Below are positions 21,205 to 36,739 of a stretch of 64,000 nt of DNA, one piece after another. Position numbers and translations under genes: made by a program. Within the stretch, counting starts at the first letter, position 1, and every line of letters begins with the position of its first letter. The stretch comes from Orientallactaga sibirica (lineage: Eukaryota > Chordata > Mammalia > Rodentia > Dipodidae). The notes below the pieces were generated by a model that made no database searches, was not told where the DNA came from, and was given only the letters and a program-made list of their open reading frames with translations. Where the stretch lies: positions 1,798,001 through 1,862,000 of the forward strand of contig JAEOAD010000015.1 of assembly GCA_036365145.1 (NCBI GenBank), given 5' to 3'.

Positions 21205-21408
21205 AATATTTTGTTTATTTATTTGCAAGCAGAGAGAGAAAAAGAGAGAGATAGTATGGGCACTTCAGGGCCTCCAACCACTGCAAATGAACTCCAGATG
21301 CATGTACCACTGTGCATCTGGCTTTATGTGAATAGTGGGGAATCAAACCCAGGTCATTTCAGGGTTGCAGGAAAGTGCCTTAACCTCTGAACTATCTCTC
21401 CAGCCCTG
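21205..21408 (-). repeat. B2-like SINE
   Basis: Antisense: TTATTTATTTGCAAGCAGAG, GAACTCCAGATGCATGTACC, and head TGAACTATCTCTCCAGCCC. It directly abuts the previous copy. Confidence 0.85.
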
Positions 21409-21419
21409 ATAATATTTTG

Positions 21420-21600
21420 TAAGTAAACTCTGCTCAAGAAGTTCAAGGTAACCAATCAGAATGAGTATCACCCTATAAGAGAGAAAGTAGACTAAAGTGT
21501 ATATTAGATAATGCTACACTTTGTTCAGAGCTCAGTCTTTGAATATAATCCACTGAGTCTGTGTTAACACAAATATCCTAATTCCTGCTTCCTGACGCAT
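21420..21600 (+). mobile_element. Possible gammaretroviral-type LTR scrap
   Basis: GTAACCAATCAGAATGAG (a CCAAT box), CACCCTATAAGAG (TATA-like) and TCCACTGAGTCTGTG occur at spacings like U3/R of such LTRs. Ends are not defined. Confidence 0.3.
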
Positions 21601-21671
21601 ATCAGCTTGGGTTTCTATTGCTTTACCACCCCTCCCCTCCCCATAACAAATTCACAAGGAAAACTAATTGA

Positions 21672-22180
21672 ATTAGTCAGAGTTTTTTAGAGAAACAGAG
21701 TGGGCAGAATGAGTATACAAAAGGAATTTATTATATTAGCTTACATAGTTCAGACTGTGTAGTCCAACAATGACTATCTGCACACTGGAGTGTCTGAGGA
21801 CCTGGCAGCTATTTGGTCCATGAAGCTGAATGTCTCAGCAATCTCAATCTGGCACTGAAGGCAGTGAGGAGTCCTGGAGAGATTCTTCAGTCTATTCTGG
21901 AAGGCTGAAGAACCTGGGTTCTGATGATAGCAAAGAATGGCGGCAATAGGACAGAAGTATTTGCCAGCCAGGAATGAAGGCAGATAGGTGAAGCATTGCT
22001 TCCTCCCAAGACCGCTTATGTAGAGAGGGCTGCTATTGAAAGGGCTGACCACTCTGGAGATAGTTGGTCATCCTCCCTCAGTTAGTCTTTCCTGGAAATG
22101 CTCTTATAGTCCTGACCAAGAGGGATGTCACTTACTTGGTTCATGATCCAATCAAGTTGACAGAAGTGCTTAAGTGTTAC
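21672..22180 (-). mobile_element. Solo ERV LTR, antisense
   Basis: AATTAGTCAGAGTTTTTTAG, GGAATTTATTATATTAGCTT, AGTCCAACAATGACTATCTG and ATGATCCAATCAAGTTGACA are in the order of a common rodent LTR whose exact name I cannot give. Confidence 0.6.
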
Positions 22181-22207
22181 AAATGTATAACATTGATTCT
22201 CAGTCTA

Positions 22208-22397
22208 GGAGAATTTGGCTACTAAGGGGACACTTGAAAATGTGTAGTGACATTTTTGATTGTCACAAGTTGGGAGTAAGAGGTATAGTACTGTGATCTT
22301 ATAGGTAGAAGCCAAGAATATTGCTGACTGTCCTTAAATTTATGGCACACACAAAGAATTATTCAGCCCTAAATGTCAACACTGGCTGAGAAAGCAA
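22208..22397 (+). mobile_element. MER5A-like hAT-Charlie DNA transposon fossil
   Basis: CATTTTTGATTGTCACAAGT, ATAGGTAGAAGCCAAGAATA and CAAAGAATTATTCAGCCCTA follow the MER5A order. This family is non-autonomous and predates the split of placental orders, so it is among the oldest layers here. Confidence 0.6.
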
Positions 22398-22474
22398 TGA
22401 ACAAGAATTGGGAAATTTGGATGAATGTCACAAACAATGTGCAAAACAAGCCAGATGTAAAGAAAACATCCTTC

Positions 22475-22660
22475 CTGGTGTGGTAAAGGCCTATAATGCC
22501 AGCCACTCAAGAGGATGGGGCAAGAGGATGGGGCAAGAGGATGGAGCAAGAGGATGGGGTAAGAGGATGGGGTAAGAGGATGGGGCAAGAGGATGGGGCA
22601 AGAGGATTATGAGTTTGAGGCAATCCTGGGGAATTTAATGAGATTTTATCTCAAAATAGA
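22475..22660 (+). repeat. B1 SINE with internal 13-bp repeat array
   Basis: The B1 start (CCTGGTGTGGTAAAGGCCTA) and end (GAGTTTGAGGCAATCCTGGG, then TTTTATCTCAAAATAG) enclose seven full units of AAGAGGATGGGG(C/T) at 22509-22599 plus a partial one. Confidence 0.85.
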
Positions 22661-22662
22661 AT

Positions 22663-22762
22663 AGAAAAGGACTGAGGTATGACTCAGACTCAGCAGTAGA
22701 GTGACAACCTAGCATATGCAAGACTGTGGGCTCCATCCTCACCATAGAAAGAAAATAATGTG
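22663..22762 (+). repeat. ID SINE, diverged
   Basis: GGACTGAGGTATGACTCAGA and GCAAGACTGTGGGCTCCATC. A GA-rich tail follows. Confidence 0.55.
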
Positions 22763-22789
22763 TGACAGAGAGAGAGAAAAAAATTTGAA

Positions 22790-23035
22790 CAGACAAGACA
22801 AGAAACAGAAACTCTTGCTTGATTCCATTCATCTGGTATTCAAACAGCAGGCAATGTGATTCTGTGTTGTTACAAATACTAATAAGGGTTACACTTCATG
22901 GAGAATGGCAGGAAGGCAAGAGTGAGAAACTCCAGGGATTGGTGCTGCTATACTATTGATCTGGATGCTGGTTACATGGCACATTCATTTGATAAAAATT
23001 CTCCAGGCTGAATATGTACATGTATGACTTAGACA
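22790..23035 (+). mobile_element. Possible ancient L1 3' end
   Basis: TTGATCTGGATGCTGGTTAC and ATAAAAATTCTCCAGGCTGA recall old mammalian L1 3' ends. This is weak. Confidence 0.3.
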
Positions 23036-23040
23036 TTGTA

Positions 23041-23360
23041 TTGGTTATCTTTTCCTTGCTGACAAAAAAATCAGTTTAAGGGAGGAAGGTTTTATTGTGG
23101 TTTACTATTCATGGTTACAGTCTATCATGGTGGGGAAGACATGGAGGCAGGAGCTTGAAGTAGGTCTGGCTACATTTAGCCTGCTGTGAGGAGGCAGAAA
23201 GTAAAGAAAGTGCTCAGCCAGCTCTCTCCTTTTTATACAGTTCAGGACCCAGCTCATGAAATGGTGCTTCCCACAGTTAAGGTGGGTCTTCCCATCTCAA
23301 TTAATCTAATCAAGATAATCAGAGAAAAAGGCTAATCTAACTAGTTAACAGTTAATATAA
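23041..23360 (-). mobile_element. ERV LTR fragment, antisense
   Basis: AGGGAGGAAGGTTTTATTGT, GGTTACAGTCTATCATGGTG and GGTGGGTCTTCCCATCTCAA are in the order of a rodent LTR. It is probably related to the fragment at 11258. Confidence 0.5.
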
Positions 23361-24090
23361 ATCTTCATAAACATCTTTTCTGTGCTTATGCTATGCTTCA
23401 ATACAAAGTTCTAAAAGTTAAAAAGAAATATTCTCTCACTTCTTTCTATCCTCCCTCCCTTCCTTCCTCCCTCCTTTCTTCCTCTCATCCTCTTTGGCCT
23501 ATTCTGGCCTTATCAACTCTGTCCTGGACAACTTCTTTGACTTTTCCCATCCCTCAACCTATCCCATATATAGCATCCAGGGAGACTTTCTGGAAGTAGT
23601 ATGTGCATGACAATTTCTTTCTCTGCTCTAGTGTCTTCCTTGGCTCCCTATTGACCCCAAATGAAGCCCATAACTATAATGAATCCATCCTTTCTGTGGC
23701 CTGCAGACAAGACTGTAAATGAGCCATCTTTACTGTGGCTTGCAGACATGATTGTAAAGGAGCCATCCTTACTGTGGTCTACAGATATTTTTGGCTCTAA
23801 CTCTGGTTATCTTGTAGCCTCATCTTTACCTATCTCTGTGCTTATCTCCTTTAATCCAAGCTGCTTTACTTTTGGTTGGAGAATTTGTTTTATCTTAAAG
23901 ATGACTGAGAATGCTGGGAGCTCTAGGATACATCAATATATCAAGAACAGATAGCTGACTGCCTACCTATCACAAGAGAGTCACTTCTACCACATATGTC
24001 TGGGAGTCCAGGAGTAATTGCAGAAAAAGTGGTGATAAAAGTACTGCTCTCACTGCTAACCTGAAAGCTAGTTCCAGGGAGATGGCGACA
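23361..24090. other. Unassigned stretch with a 39-bp tandem repeat
   Basis: No gene recognised. Pyrimidine-rich sequence at 23440-23520. Three units of a 39-bp repeat lie at 23679-23795. The 97-codon frame at 23661-23954 exists because 39 is divisible by three. Confidence 0.5.
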
Positions 24091-24099
24091 GACACTGTG

Positions 24100-24420
24100 G
24101 CTATCAAAAACTTATCAAAACAGAGATTCAGATGCTACAGAAAACTAAATTCTAAATCAAATCTATAATACATTTACAAAGGATCAGAGAAGGTTGTGGA
24201 AGAAGGGGAGGAAAGATTGTAAGAGCTTCAGAGTAGGTGGAAATATCCCAAAGCACAGTCACCCCCACAGAAACTGACTGAGACCTTTAGGATCCCACAA
24301 TGAATACCAGTAACCCCACCGAGAAAGACCCTCAGTAGAATAGGCGTGGGGAGAGGAGATAAGAGTTCAACCTTTTTATTAAAAAAATCAATAAATAAGT
24401 TAAAAAATCTAGAACCCAGA
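24100..24420 (+). mobile_element. L1 3' UTR fragment, sense
   Basis: GGAGGAAAGATTGTAAGAGC, CAGAAACTGACTGAGACC, GAGGAGATAAGAGTTCAACC and an A-rich end match the rodent L1 3' UTR seen antisense elsewhere in the window. Confidence 0.6.
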
Positions 24421-24577
24421 AAATGAGAGAAAAATGCAATTTTTTATTTTTTGTGAGACTGACTTAATTTACTTGATAGGATTATTTCCAGTTGCATCCA
24501 TTTTCTTGCCAATGACATGACTTTATTCTTTTTGGTAGTCAAAAATTTCCATTGTGTATATAAACCACATTTTCTTT

Positions 24578-24583
24578 ATCCCT

Positions 24584-24617
<34 letters not shown>

Positions 24618-24755
24618 CGAGGTAGGGTTTCACTCTAGCTCAGGCTGAGCTGGAATTCACTATGTAGTCTCAGAGTGACCTCAAACTCTCGGTGATCCTC
24701 CTACCTCTGCCTCCCTAGTGCTGGGATTAAAGGCGTGCGCCACCACACCTGGCTC
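24578..24755 (-). repeat. B1 SINE in old L1
   Basis: Long T tail, GGTAGGGTTTCACTCTAGCT, CACTATGTAGTCTCAGAGTG, TAGTGCTGGGATTAAAGGCG, CCACCACACCTGGCT. Little diverged, so fairly young. Confidence 0.92.
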
Positions 24756-25912
24756 CATTCTCTTCTTGAAAGCACGGTCAGTTTCTTAATTTAGCTTTTG
24801 TGAATAGTGCTGCAATGAACATTGATGTGATATATTGACCTGAAGTCCTTTGGGTAAATACCCAGGAGGAATATAGCTGGGTCATATGATAGAATCTTTT
24901 TAATTTTTTTGAAAACCTCTAAATATCTTCCATAGTGGTTGGTCTAGTTTGCATTCCCACCAGCAGTGTGTAAAGGTGCTCTTTTGTTCACAATGTTACC
25001 AACTTTTGTTGTTAAGTTGTATTTTTCATTGTTTAGGTTTTCTGAGTCCTTTATATACCCTAGATATTAATCCTCTGCCAGATTAGAGCTGGCAAAGATG
25101 TTTTCCCATCTCTTCATTCAATTAATACTTTCCTTTTCTGTACAAAAGCTTTTTAATTTCATTAGGTCCCATTTGTAGATTATTGCCCTTATTTTCTGAT
25201 TAACTAGAGGGCTATTCAGAAGGGCCTTACCTATGCCTATACTGAAAGTATTTCCCTTACTTTTTATTCTAACAGAAATTCTTCAGAATTTTAGGTCTTA
25301 GGTTAAGGACTTTGATTCATTTGCAGTTGATTCTTGTGCATAGAGAGAGAGAAAATTCTATTTTCATCCTTCCACATATAGATTTCTAGTCTTCCCAGCA
25401 CCATTGCTCTTTCTCCACTGAGTATTTTTGGCACAGATTAGGTGGCTCTTTTTATTATTTTCATATCTGTTTTTTTGCCAGTACCATATTATTTTTTGTT
25501 ACTCTGAGTGTGTAATATACCTTGAAATCAGTTAGTAATAAATCTAGATTTTTTGGTCAGGATTGCTTTATCTGAAGTTTTTGTGTGTAAATTTTAGGAT
25601 TTTATTTCCATTTCAGAGAATAATGGTATTGGAATTTTGTAAGGGATTGCATTTATCTATAAATTATGTTTGGAGGATAGACATTTTCACAATATCAATT
25701 CTAGCCAATCCATGAATATGGGGTGTCTTTCCATTTCATACTGTCTTCTGTAATTTCTCTCTTGAGTGTTTTAAAGATTTCATTGTAGAGATCTTTCACT
25801 TCCTTGGGTAGGTTTATTCCAAGATATTTTAAAGGCAATTATGAATGGGAATGTTGCCCTGATTTCAGCCTCAGCCTGTTAGTTGTTGGTATAAATGAAG
25901 GCCATTGATTCT

Positions 25913-26129
25913 TTTTAAAAAATATTTTATTTCATTTACTTATTTGAGAGACAGAGAGAGAGAAGCAGACAGAGGGAGAGAAAATGGGCACAACAGGGCC
26001 TCAACCCTGCAAACAAACTCCAAATACATGTACCACCTGTACATCTGGCTTACATGGGTTCTGGGGAATCAAACCTGGGTCCTTTGGCTTTGTAGGTAAG
26101 CACCTTAACTGCTAAGCATCTCTCCAGCC
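25913..26129 (-). repeat. B2-like SINE with TSD in old L1
   Basis: Antisense copy ending GCATCTCTCCAGCCCC. The L1 sequence GC(C/T)ATTGATT(T)CTTT is duplicated at about 25898 and 26134. Confidence 0.88.
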
Positions 26130-26576
26130 CCAACGCTATTGATTTCTTTGTGTAAATTTTGTATCTTGCCACTTTGTTGAAAGTGTACATCAGCACTCAC
26201 ACTTCTCTGGAGTATTTTTTTATTATAGGCTTTCAAAATATTTATTTGTTTATGTTTATTAAGTATCAGTTTGTATGTACAAATCATGTGTTAGTACCAT
26301 CATTTCCTTCCTCCCTGCCCCCATTCTGCTGGGGCCCCCTCAGTGGAATTGCTGGTATTCCCCCTGAGGTTATGGATTATGAGATGTGAAAGCATCAGTC
26401 AGTCATTGTAAGGGTGGAGGCACTGCTCTGGACATTCCTTTCCAGTCTGTGGTCCTTATTATCTTTCCTCCTCCTCTTCCACAAAATTCCCTGAGCCATG
26501 GTGGGTGTGTTTAAGTTTACTTTAGTGTTGTGCTCTCAATGGGTTCTGGATTTCTGCTTTGGTACATTTTGAGTAT

Positions 26577-26938
26577 TGTGGTGGTTTGATTCAGATGTCT
26601 TCCATAAACTTAGGTATTCTCAATGCTAGGTTCCCAGCTGATGGAGATTTGGTAATTAATGCCTCCTGGAGGCAGTGTATAGTTGGGGTGAGCTTGTGGG
26701 TATTATAGCCAGTTTCCCCTTGCCAGTGTTTGGCACACTCTCCTGTTGCTGTTGGCTTCCTGATGTTGGCCAGGAGGTGATGTCCACTCTCTGCCATCAT
26801 GAAAATGATGCCATCATTTTCTCCTGCCATCATGGAGCTTCCCCTCTAGTCTGTAAGCCAAAATAACCTTTTTCTCTTTTCCCACAAGCTGCTTTTGGTC
26901 AGGTGATTTCTGCCAGCAATGCAAACCTGACTGCAACA
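26577..26938 (+). mobile_element. ORR1-like MaLR solo LTR with TSD
   Basis: Starts TGTGGTGGTTTGATTCAGAT and ends CTGACTGCAACA, so TG..CA. CATGGAGCTTCCCCTCTAGT and GCTGCTTTTGGTCAGGTGAT are typical. AGTAT flanks it at 26572-26576 and 26939-26943, a 5-bp duplication as expected for MaLR. Confidence 0.92.
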
Positions 26939-29265
26939 AGTATCCTCTGTGTCTGTCTCCATGACCCTAGCACTGGTTGACAGGCTCTCCATTGAAGCAG
27001 TACTCCTGCTTCTCTCACCAGTTTCTCTATGATTTCACCTGGGTCCTGGCTGATGTGTGATGGGTAGTTTATTTCCTTGGTTCTCACTGCCTTCTAAAAA
27101 AAGAAAAACAAATTCCCCAAAGGAGAATGAGGCCTGCGTAGGTGTAATGGGATAAGTATTGTTAATTAAGAGAGATTTTGATGGGTGTAGCTTCTCTTTT
27201 GGCTAAAGACTAGTGGGATTTTTCCCAATGGAGTCTATAATCTTGGATTCCATAGTATTCTGATTTGGTTCCCAGTTCCAGCTATAGGTTCTTTTCCATT
27301 GAGCATATCTCTTAGCCAATCAGAGAGTTATTTGTTACCTACCTAGGCTGGGTGCCACTATTGAACAGGCATGCCTATCTTGTCAGGCTGGTTGCTTTTG
27401 TATAGCAATGCCCCCTGCTAGCACACAAGGTTGTTGGCCATTTCCCCTCAGCAGTTCATGTAGCACTTTCCAGCACTATACAGGAAGACCATCTGGGAAC
27501 TGGTTTCCTTGCAGATTCCAGCCAGCTATCTCAATGTTCTGGGTAGGTAGCATATGATGTCTTCAGCATTTACCTCAGGTGGGTAATGAAGTGCTTTAAC
27601 AGAAACCTGTATTGTTGGGGACTTCAGAGTTCTCTCCCATCAACAGCTCAATGTGGGTTGTAACTAATGTCTAGTACTGGGAATTACAAGCCAGAACCAA
27701 ATGTTTTAGGGTTGGGATTCATCCCACTCACTCCATGGCCTTTCTTACCAGACAGTCCCTATGTACTCCTGTTGAGGGTTATATCATTTAATCTGCTATC
27801 CAGCAACAAGGTTTCTATAGAATGAATTCATTTTGGATTTAGTTTTGTGTGTATGTCCTCCTTCCATCTTATTCCCCTCCCCCAAAAAACTTCCATCCCT
27901 GTTATCTGACTCTCAAATTGTCTGTAAGGTATACCTGCAATTTAAGCTGTTCCAGGTTAGGAACTACAAATGAGGGAGAACATGCAGCATTTGTCTTTCT
28001 GTGCTTGTGTAAGTTCACTTAGTATGATCTGTTCCAAGTCTGTTCATTTTCCTACAAATTTCGTTGTATAATTTTCCTTAGTGCTGAGTAGAATTCCATT
28101 TTATATATGTACCACATCTTCATTATCCAATCATAAAATGATGGGCATCTGGGTTGATTCCAGTTTTAAGCTATTGTGAATTGAGCAGCTATAAACATAG
28201 TTGAGCAATTATCTCTGAAGAGTGGAGACTTTAGCCCAGGAGAGTCAGTTGTCAGTTGGTAAATCTATTTTCATGAATCTCCATATTGATTTCCATTGTG
28301 GTACAAGTTTGCACTCCCATCAGCAATGAATGAGGGTTCCTCTTTCCCAACACCCTCACCAACATTTATTGTCATCTGATTTTCTTAATGATGCCATTCT
28401 GACTGGACTAAGGTGGAATCTCATAGTTGTTTTAAGCTAAATTTCCCTGATGGTTAAGGATGTTGAAAATTTTCTGAGTATTGATCATTTGTATTTCTTC
28501 CATTGAGAATTCCCTATTCAGTTCTCTGCCCCAATTTTGAGTGATTGTTTAATCTTTTACTGTTTAGTTTTTGAGTTCTTTGCACATTCTTGATATTAAG
28601 CCTTTGTGGTATAGCTGGCAAAGATTTTCTCCCATTCTGTGGATAGTCTGCTGGCTCTGTTTATGGTATGTTTGTCTATACAAAAGCTTTTTTAGCTTCT
28701 TGAGATTCCACTGGTTGAGTGTTTAATTTCCTGAGCTACTGGGCTATTATTCAGGACGTTTTCCCCCACTCCCATATCAGGGAGAGTTCCCCCTATTTTT
28801 TCTTCTAGGCAATTCAGAGTTTATGCTCTTATGTTGAGATCTTTAATCCATTTGGAGTTGATTATTATGCATGGTGAGAGGAGTGGGTCTAGATTCATTT
28901 TGCTACACGTGGTTATCCAATTTGTCCAGCACCATCTGTTGAAGATGCTGTTTTCTCCAGTGAATGTTGGTGGCTCCTTTGTCAAGAATCAAGTAGCTGT
29001 AGTTGCTTGAACTAAGGGCTGGGTCTTCAGTTCTGTTCCATTGATCTATATGTCTGCTTTTATGCCAGTACCATGCTGTTGTTGCTACTATGGCTTTGTA
29101 GTATAGCTTGAGATTGGGTATGGTGATACCTCTGGAGGTGTTTATTTTGCTGAGGATATTTTTGGATATCTGAGGCCTTCTGACATTCTATATGAATTTT
29201 GAGATTGCTTTCTCTATCTCTGTGACAAATGATGGTCAGATATTTATTGGTATTGTGCTGAATCT

Positions 29266-29625
29266 CTATATTGCTTTTGGTAGGATTGCCATTTTCACAA
29301 TATTAATTCTACCTATCCAGGAACATGGAAGGTGTTTCCATCTTCTCATATCCTCCTCAGTTTCTTTCTTGAGTGTTTTTATGTTTTCGGTATATAGGTC
29401 TTTCACCTCCTTGGTTAGTGTTGTTCCAAGGTATTTGATTTTTTTTGTGGCTATTGAAAATGGGACAGCTTCACTGATTTCTTTCTCTGTATATTTATCT
29501 CTTATGTAAAAGAAGGCTACAAATTTTTGTGTGTTAATTTTGTATCCTGCCACTTTGCTGAAGGTATTTATCACTTTTAGAAGTTTTATAGTGGAGTCTT
29601 TTGGGTCACTTATGTATAGGATCAT
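29266..29625 (-). pseudogene. Older L1 ORF2: after-FADD piece
   Basis: A 119-codon piece begins [20 protein letters not shown] and continues [17 protein letters not shown] and [20 protein letters not shown]. This is the RT C-terminal part of L1 ORF2p. The codons around DSTIKLL show no deletion here, which makes the deletions in copies 2 and 3 derived. Coding sequence upstream of it is displaced by the ANP32E retrocopy to 33399 and beyond. Confidence 0.85.
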
Positions 29626-29820
29626 GTCATCTGCAAATAGGGCTAGTTTGACTTCTTCCTTTCCAATTTGTATACCTTTTATATCTTTTTCCTACCTTAT
29701 TGTTAGGGCTAGGATTTCCAGTACTATGTTGAATAGCAATGGTGAGACTGGGAACCTATGTCTGGTTACTGATCTTAATGGGAATTTCTTGAGTCTTTCC
29801 CCATTAAGAATGATTTGGGA

Positions 29821-33382
<3,562 letters not shown>

Positions 33383-33398
33383 AAGAATGATTTGGGAT

Positions 33399-33698
33399 TT
33401 AGGTACTTTGTTGATGGCCTTTATTATGTTGAGATAAACCCTCCATGCTTATTCTCTCTAGCATTTTGCTCATGAAGTGATATTGTATTTTGTCAAAGGT
33501 CTTATCTGCATCTATTGAAATGATCATGTGGTTCTTGTGTTTATTTGTGTGATGCATTACATTAATTGATTTCTGTATATTGAAACTTCCCTGCATCTCT
33601 GGTATGAAGTCTGCCTGATTGAGGTGGATAATGCTTTTGATGTGTTGAATTGGGTTTACAAGGATTTTGTTCAGGATTTTTTCATCCAAGTTCATCAA
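33399..33698 (-). pseudogene. Older L1 ORF2: RT piece
   Basis: [38 protein letters not shown] and [20 protein letters not shown] are reverse transcriptase blocks 2-4 of L1 ORF2p. The piece lies just upstream, in transcript order, of the ANP32E insertion point and would run on into 29820. It is broken at both ends by frameshifts and lacks internal residues compared with copies 1-3. Confidence 0.85.
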
Positions 33699-34544
33699 GG
33701 ATATAGGTCTATAGTTATCTTTTCTTGTTGTAGCACTATCTGGTTTTGGTTTTAGGGTGATGCTAGCTTCATAGAAGGAGTTGGGGAAGATTCCCTTTTC
33801 TCTGATTATGTGAAATAGCTCAAAAAAGTGGATTCATTTCTTTGATAAGTGTTTGGACTTTTCCTTTTGGGGAGGTTTTTTATTATATTTTCAATCTCAA
33901 TGGATGCAATGAGTTTGTTTAGGAGATTTATGTGCTCTGGATTTAGTTTTGGTCAGTCTATATGTATAGGAATTCATCCATTTCTTCCAGGTTATCCAAA
34001 TTTGTGGAGTAGAGGTTTTGGAAATATGTCCTCATGACTCTTCCAATTTCATTGATGTCTGTTGTGAGTTCCCCCTTTTCATATCTAATTTTGTTTATTT
34101 TTTCAAAGAACTAGCTGTTTATTTCATCAATTTTCATTAATTTCTGTTCTGATTTTAATTGTTTTGTTCCATCTGGAAATCTTAGGGTTGGATTGTTCTT
34201 ATTTTTCCAACAACTTTAGGTGGATGGTTAGGTTATTTATTTGAGATCTCCCTGTCTTTGTTATGAGGTATTTAGTGCTACAAATTTTCCCCTTAGGACT
34301 TTCTTGATTATGTCCCATATATTTTGGTATGTTGTGTTTTCATTATCATTCAGTTCAAGAAAATTTACAATTTCCTTTTTTACTGCTTCCATGAGTCATT
34401 CATTGTTTAATAGTGTGTTGTTCAATCTCCAGGAACTGGTATTGTTAACTTCTAGCTTTAAAGCATTGTTATCTGATATGATGTAGGAAGTTAAGTCAAG
34501 TTTCCTGAATTTATGTAGGCATGCTTTATGCCATAATATATGAT

Positions 34545-34811
34545 CTATTTTGGAGAAGGTTCCATGGGCTGCTGAGAAGAATGTGTGTTTGCAGAATTGG
34601 GGTGAAATGTTCTGTAGATGTTTGTAAGGTCTAGTTGATCTATGCTATGGTTAAGATCTATTATTTCCCCATTGATTTTCTGCCTGAATGTTCTGTCTAA
34701 TGATGATAGCCAGGTATTTAGGTTCCCTACTATGATGGTATTGGGATTTATTTCTGATTTGATGTCAAGCAGGTTTTGCTTTATAAAATGTGGTAGATGG
34801 GTGTGGTGCAT
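34545..34811 (-). pseudogene. Older L1 ORF2: endonuclease piece
   Basis: An 88-codon piece with [40 protein letters not shown] and SSQQPMEPSPK matches the middle of the L1 endonuclease. The catalytic DFN is changed to NLN (Asp to Asn), so activity would be lost even without the frameshifts. Confidence 0.8.
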
Positions 34812-34950
34812 ATAGATTTCTGATTGTGATGTCCTCTTGTTGGAACATTTTCTTGATGAATAAAAAGTGGCCTTCTATGTCCTTTTTAATTAATTTTGGT
34901 TTGAAGTCTATTTTGTCAGATATTAATATAGCCACACCTGCCTGTTTCTT

Positions 34951-35120
34951 TTTTTTTTTCTTTTTTTATTTTTTGGTTTTGCAAGGTAGGGTCTCACTCT
35001 GGTCCAGGCTGACCTGGAATTAACTATGTAGTCTCAGGGTGGCCTCAAACTCTCAGCGATCCTCCTACCTCTGCCTCCTGAGTGCTGGGATTAAAGGCGT
35101 GAGCCACCACGCCCGGCTTT
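34951..35120 (-). repeat. B1 SINE with TSD in older L1
   Basis: GGTAGGGTCTCACTCTGGTC, CTATGTAGTCTCAGGGTGGC, GAGTGCTGGGATTAAAGGCG, CCACCACGCCCGGCT. TGTTTCTT flanks it at 34943-34950 and 35121-35128. Confidence 0.92.
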
Positions 35121-35343
35121 TGTTTCTTATTTTTATTTGCTTGGAAAATCATTTTCCATCCTTTCATCCTGAGGAAGTGTCTATATTTAATGGCGAGGTG
35201 GGTTTCTTGAGGACAGCAGATTCAATGGTCCATTTTTCTGATCCACCCTGTTAACTTGTGTCTTTTTACAGGTAAGTTAATATTAATATTTAATATTAAA
35301 ATATTAATATTTAAAGTTATAATTGTGAGGTTTGCTTTAATCC

Positions 35344-35736
35344 CTACCATGTTGGAGGGGTTTTGAAGTTTGGTGCTCTGAACTTTTTCATGCGTGCTCT
35401 AGTTTTGATTATCATGTTTGTCCTTTTGTAGCCTCTTGTGGTTGGTTGCTTGACTTCTGTGTGGAATCTTTCCTGAAGTATTCTCTGCATGTTTTTCTTT
35501 GTGTTCATATAATCATAGAGCTGGCTTCTGTCATGGAATGTTTTCCTTTCACTATCTATTATGAAGTGTACTTTTGCTGGGTGTAGTAGGTTGGGTTGGA
35601 AGCCATAGTCTTTTAGGCTTTGACATGCTCCATTCCAAGCCCTTCTGGCTTTCATAGTTTCTATTGAAAAATCTGAGGTGACTGATAGGATTGCCTTTGT
35701 ATGTAATAGTTGTGTCTCTCTCACTGCTTTTAGCAC
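35344..35736 (-). pseudogene. Older L1 ORF1 C-terminal piece
   Basis: A 130-codon piece: MLKAVRETQLLHTKAILSVT, MKARRAWNGACQSLKDYGFQ, LLHPAKVHFIIDSERKTF. This is the C-terminal RNA-binding domain of L1 ORF1p (compare LKARRAW and LLYPAKL in copies 2 and 3). The N-terminal coiled-coil part lies decayed at about 35740-36480. Confidence 0.88.
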
Positions 35737-36563
35737 TCTCTCTTTGTTTTCATTGCTTAAAATTTTACCTATGACATGTCTTGGAGAGTTTTTTCTTTTG
35801 TCCTGTCTGGTGGTCTGTGAGCTTCTTATATCTGAATGGGCCTCTCTTTTGCAAGACTGGAAAACTGTTCTTCAATAATTTTGTTGAATATGTTCTCTAT
35901 GTCTCAGCCTGGATTTCTTTCCTTTTGGTACCCATGATCTGGATGTTTTGTCATTTTAGGGAATCCCACAGTTTCCTCATATTCTGTTTGTATGATTTTT
36001 TTTTTGAACTTATCAATTATTTTTGGACTCCTTAAGTGTTTCTTCTGTCTTATTTTCCAGCTCAGAACTTCTGTCCTCCATTTGATTGACTCTGTTAGTG
36101 GGGGCTTCTAGAGGGGCGTTTAGAAGCTCAATTTGATTTTTATTTCCTGTTGTGTTTTTCTGCATCATGTTTATGTCTTTTTTGAGGTTCAGTTTGAGAC
36201 TGAGATTTGATTTTCCTGATGCTTCCTATAATTCATTCTTGTATTTGAACATGTCTTCATTAAACTTAATCAGCTGGTTGTTAAGATCCTCTATTTGTTG
36301 ATTCACCTTCAATTTGTTTATCTCTCTTTTGAAGTCTCTCTGATTTTCTCAATTAAGTTAAGTCTAATGACAAAGGCATTTCATTTATGCAATTGTTGGT
36401 TTTTTGAAGATTTGCTTCCAGTTTCACAGTTCTCTTGGTCAGAGTCACATATTTCATTGTGGTTTTATTTTAGGATTCAATTTCTGTTGTTTCCTCTATA
36501 TTTTCATTGGAGGCTTCCAGTGTGGGACCAAGCATCCTTGGTGAATAATTCTCAGTTTGTTGA

Positions 36564-36567
<4 letters not shown>

Positions 36568-36653
<86 letters not shown>
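36568..36653. repeat. (TC)n(TG)n compound microsatellite
   Basis: About 14 TC units then about 28 TG units. Open frames across it on both strands are low complexity. Confidence 0.95.
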
Positions 36654-36654
<1 letters not shown>

Positions 36655-36739
36655 GGTGTCTACCCATCATCCCAGGTTAAAATTCTTATTTTATTAAACA
36701 AGTATTTGTCCTTGTCAGTGAGTGTTCTGTTTTGGGTTT

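Larger units (their letters stand above)
24425..26228 (-). mobile_element. Old L1 ORF2 remnant, antisense
   Basis: Sequence such as TGGTTGGTCTAGTTTGCATT, CCACCAGCAGTGTGTAAAGG and TAATCCTCTGCCAGATTAGA is the complement of L1 ORF2 C-terminal coding sequence. Continuing right it reaches the region just before the RT catalytic box (GCCATTGATTC..., 25896-26225). Frames are destroyed. It is interrupted by a B1 (24578-24755) and a B2-like SINE (25913-26129). Its missing 5' part may be the L1 piece at 36845-38310. Confidence 0.75.

Noticed and set aside
35344..35736. 130-codon frame as a host gene
   Set aside because: KARRAW and LLHPAKV strings show it is an L1 ORF1 C-terminal domain in an old L1.
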